Source of the DNA: JAPORY01 sp965215385
GTDB lineage: Bacteria > Pseudomonadota > Alphaproteobacteria > Rhodobacterales > Rhodobacteraceae
Direction of reading: 5' to 3'
Assembly: GCA_965215385.1 (NCBI GenBank)
Contig: OZ244059.1
Coordinates: 186,001 to 250,000 of the forward strand
DNA: 64,000 nucleotides
Under the pieces are notes generated by a model. It saw nothing but the letters and a program-made list of their open reading frames with translations. It searched no databases and was not told the origin of the DNA. Of this stretch, positions 63,652 through 64,000 are shown piece after piece. Position 1 is the first letter of the stretch; the number at the start of each line of letters is the position of its first letter. The position numbers and the translations under genes were made by a program.

Positions 63652-64000
63652 TTAAGCACTCCAATGGACAGTTGTTTGTGTCAGAATTGCCTTCACGGGC
63701 ATTTCAAATTCAGAGGCTCCTTGCGCGTTCAGGAGAGTTTGCTTTTTGTCCTCGCCAGTGATTAACAAATGCTTCGTTCGTGCAGAATTTAACACGCGGG
63801 CGGGTAGAGTAATCCGCTTCTCTGGCATGTTGGGTGGCCATTGCTCGACGAGCAATCCAGCATCGGGGGCAAAGGCTTTCGAGAGATCTTTCGTGTTCGG
63901 AAACATAGAGGCAACATGCCCGTCGGCCCCCATCCCGATCAACGCAATATCGAGGGGAATTGCTGTACTCAAAGCTTCGATCCCTGCTCGGAGACTCTCC
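63652..64000 (-). CDS. pgl: 6-Phosphogluconolactonase, C-terminal part
   Basis: The window ends inside this gene. The visible 115 residues hold the catalytic core: DIALIGMGADGHVASMFPNT, RITLPARVLNSARTKHLLIT and the family's C-terminal region. The lactonase step of the oxidative pentose-phosphate or Entner-Doudoroff pathway is expected. Its stop lies just before the pgi start. The N-terminal half (GPDG loop upstream and the signature of the first domain) is outside the window. Confidence 0.9.
   Translation of the reverse strand, partial: ESLRAGIEALSTAIPLDIALIGMGADGHVASMFPNTKDLSKAFAPDAGLLVEQWPPNMPEKRITLPARVLNSARTKHLLITGEDKKQTLLNAQGASEFEMPVKAILTQTTVHWSA

Noticed and set aside
1..64000. CRISPR array, rRNA or tRNA genes
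   Set aside because: No regularly spaced direct repeats and no conserved rRNA or tRNA segments were seen on either strand.

Overview
This window looks like a chromosomal segment of an uncultivated alphaproteobacterium of medium GC content. The main evidence is the ispDF fusion followed by a full ntrB-ntrC / ntrY-ntrX / trkA-trkH / hfq neighbourhood, an IalB-family protein, an Usg protein, a Cox15-type heme A synthase and a complete Anbu operon. I cannot name the genus. Core genes are full length, but they sit among long stretches without recognisable genes, decayed transposases and nonsense-interrupted accessory genes, so the genome appears to be taking up and losing mobile DNA.

Layout. (1) 0.9-4.1 kb: an M24-family protein, then pgpA and ispDF on the minus strand. 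(2) 4.5-15.3 kb: nitrogen and redox two-component systems NtrBC and NtrYX, the Trk potassium transporter and Hfq, all on the plus strand. Both response regulators lack the sigma-54 contact loop. (3) 15.4-16.0 kb: a Tat-exported DUF882 protein. (4) 16-30 kb: a mosaic genomic island. Its left part has three small exported cysteine-rich proteins (loci A, B and C), each with a long C-tract a few codons after the start. Next come an ImmA-type protease, a broken gene, a serine resolvase and an orphan DNA methyltransferase. Its right part is a minus-strand run of conjugation-type genes (unknown protein, ArdC antirestriction, unknown protein, TraF peptidase, TraD-like protein), and it ends in an IS607-type TnpA/TnpB element. 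(5) 30.2-32.9 kb: lpxD, an acyl carrier protein and a ketosynthase. (6) 33-39.2 kb: an IalB-family protein and a branched-chain amino-acid ABC transporter (livKGFHM order), all on the minus strand. (7) 39.7-43.6 kb: the Anbu peptidase operon. (8) 43.9-45.8 kb: a decayed restriction-modification system. (9) 46.4-52.4 kb: a GlxA-type regulator, class II DAHP synthase, a DUF502 membrane protein, TrmJ and heme A synthase. (10) 52.6-58.4 kb: a transposon graveyard with IS66 and IS4/IS5-type pseudogenes and one intact IS30 transposase. (11) 58.8-64 kb: gyrA, usg, pgi and the 3' part of pgl.

The most unusual system is the set of three loci at 17.2-20.3 kb. Each has a good Shine-Dalgarno and start codon, a run of 11-14 C right after the start (Pro codons), then a signal peptide and an otherwise unrelated cysteine-containing mature protein. 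At all three the tract length as written puts the start one base out of frame with the signal peptide, so a change of one C (modulo 3) would switch each gene on. A and B also share a 173-bp promoter-side duplication. A fourth G/C tract of 11 lies in the decayed DNA methyltransferase at 44.8 kb and is also one base off. This looks like a set of contingency (phase-variable) loci for secreted proteins, although homopolymer sequencing error must be excluded first.
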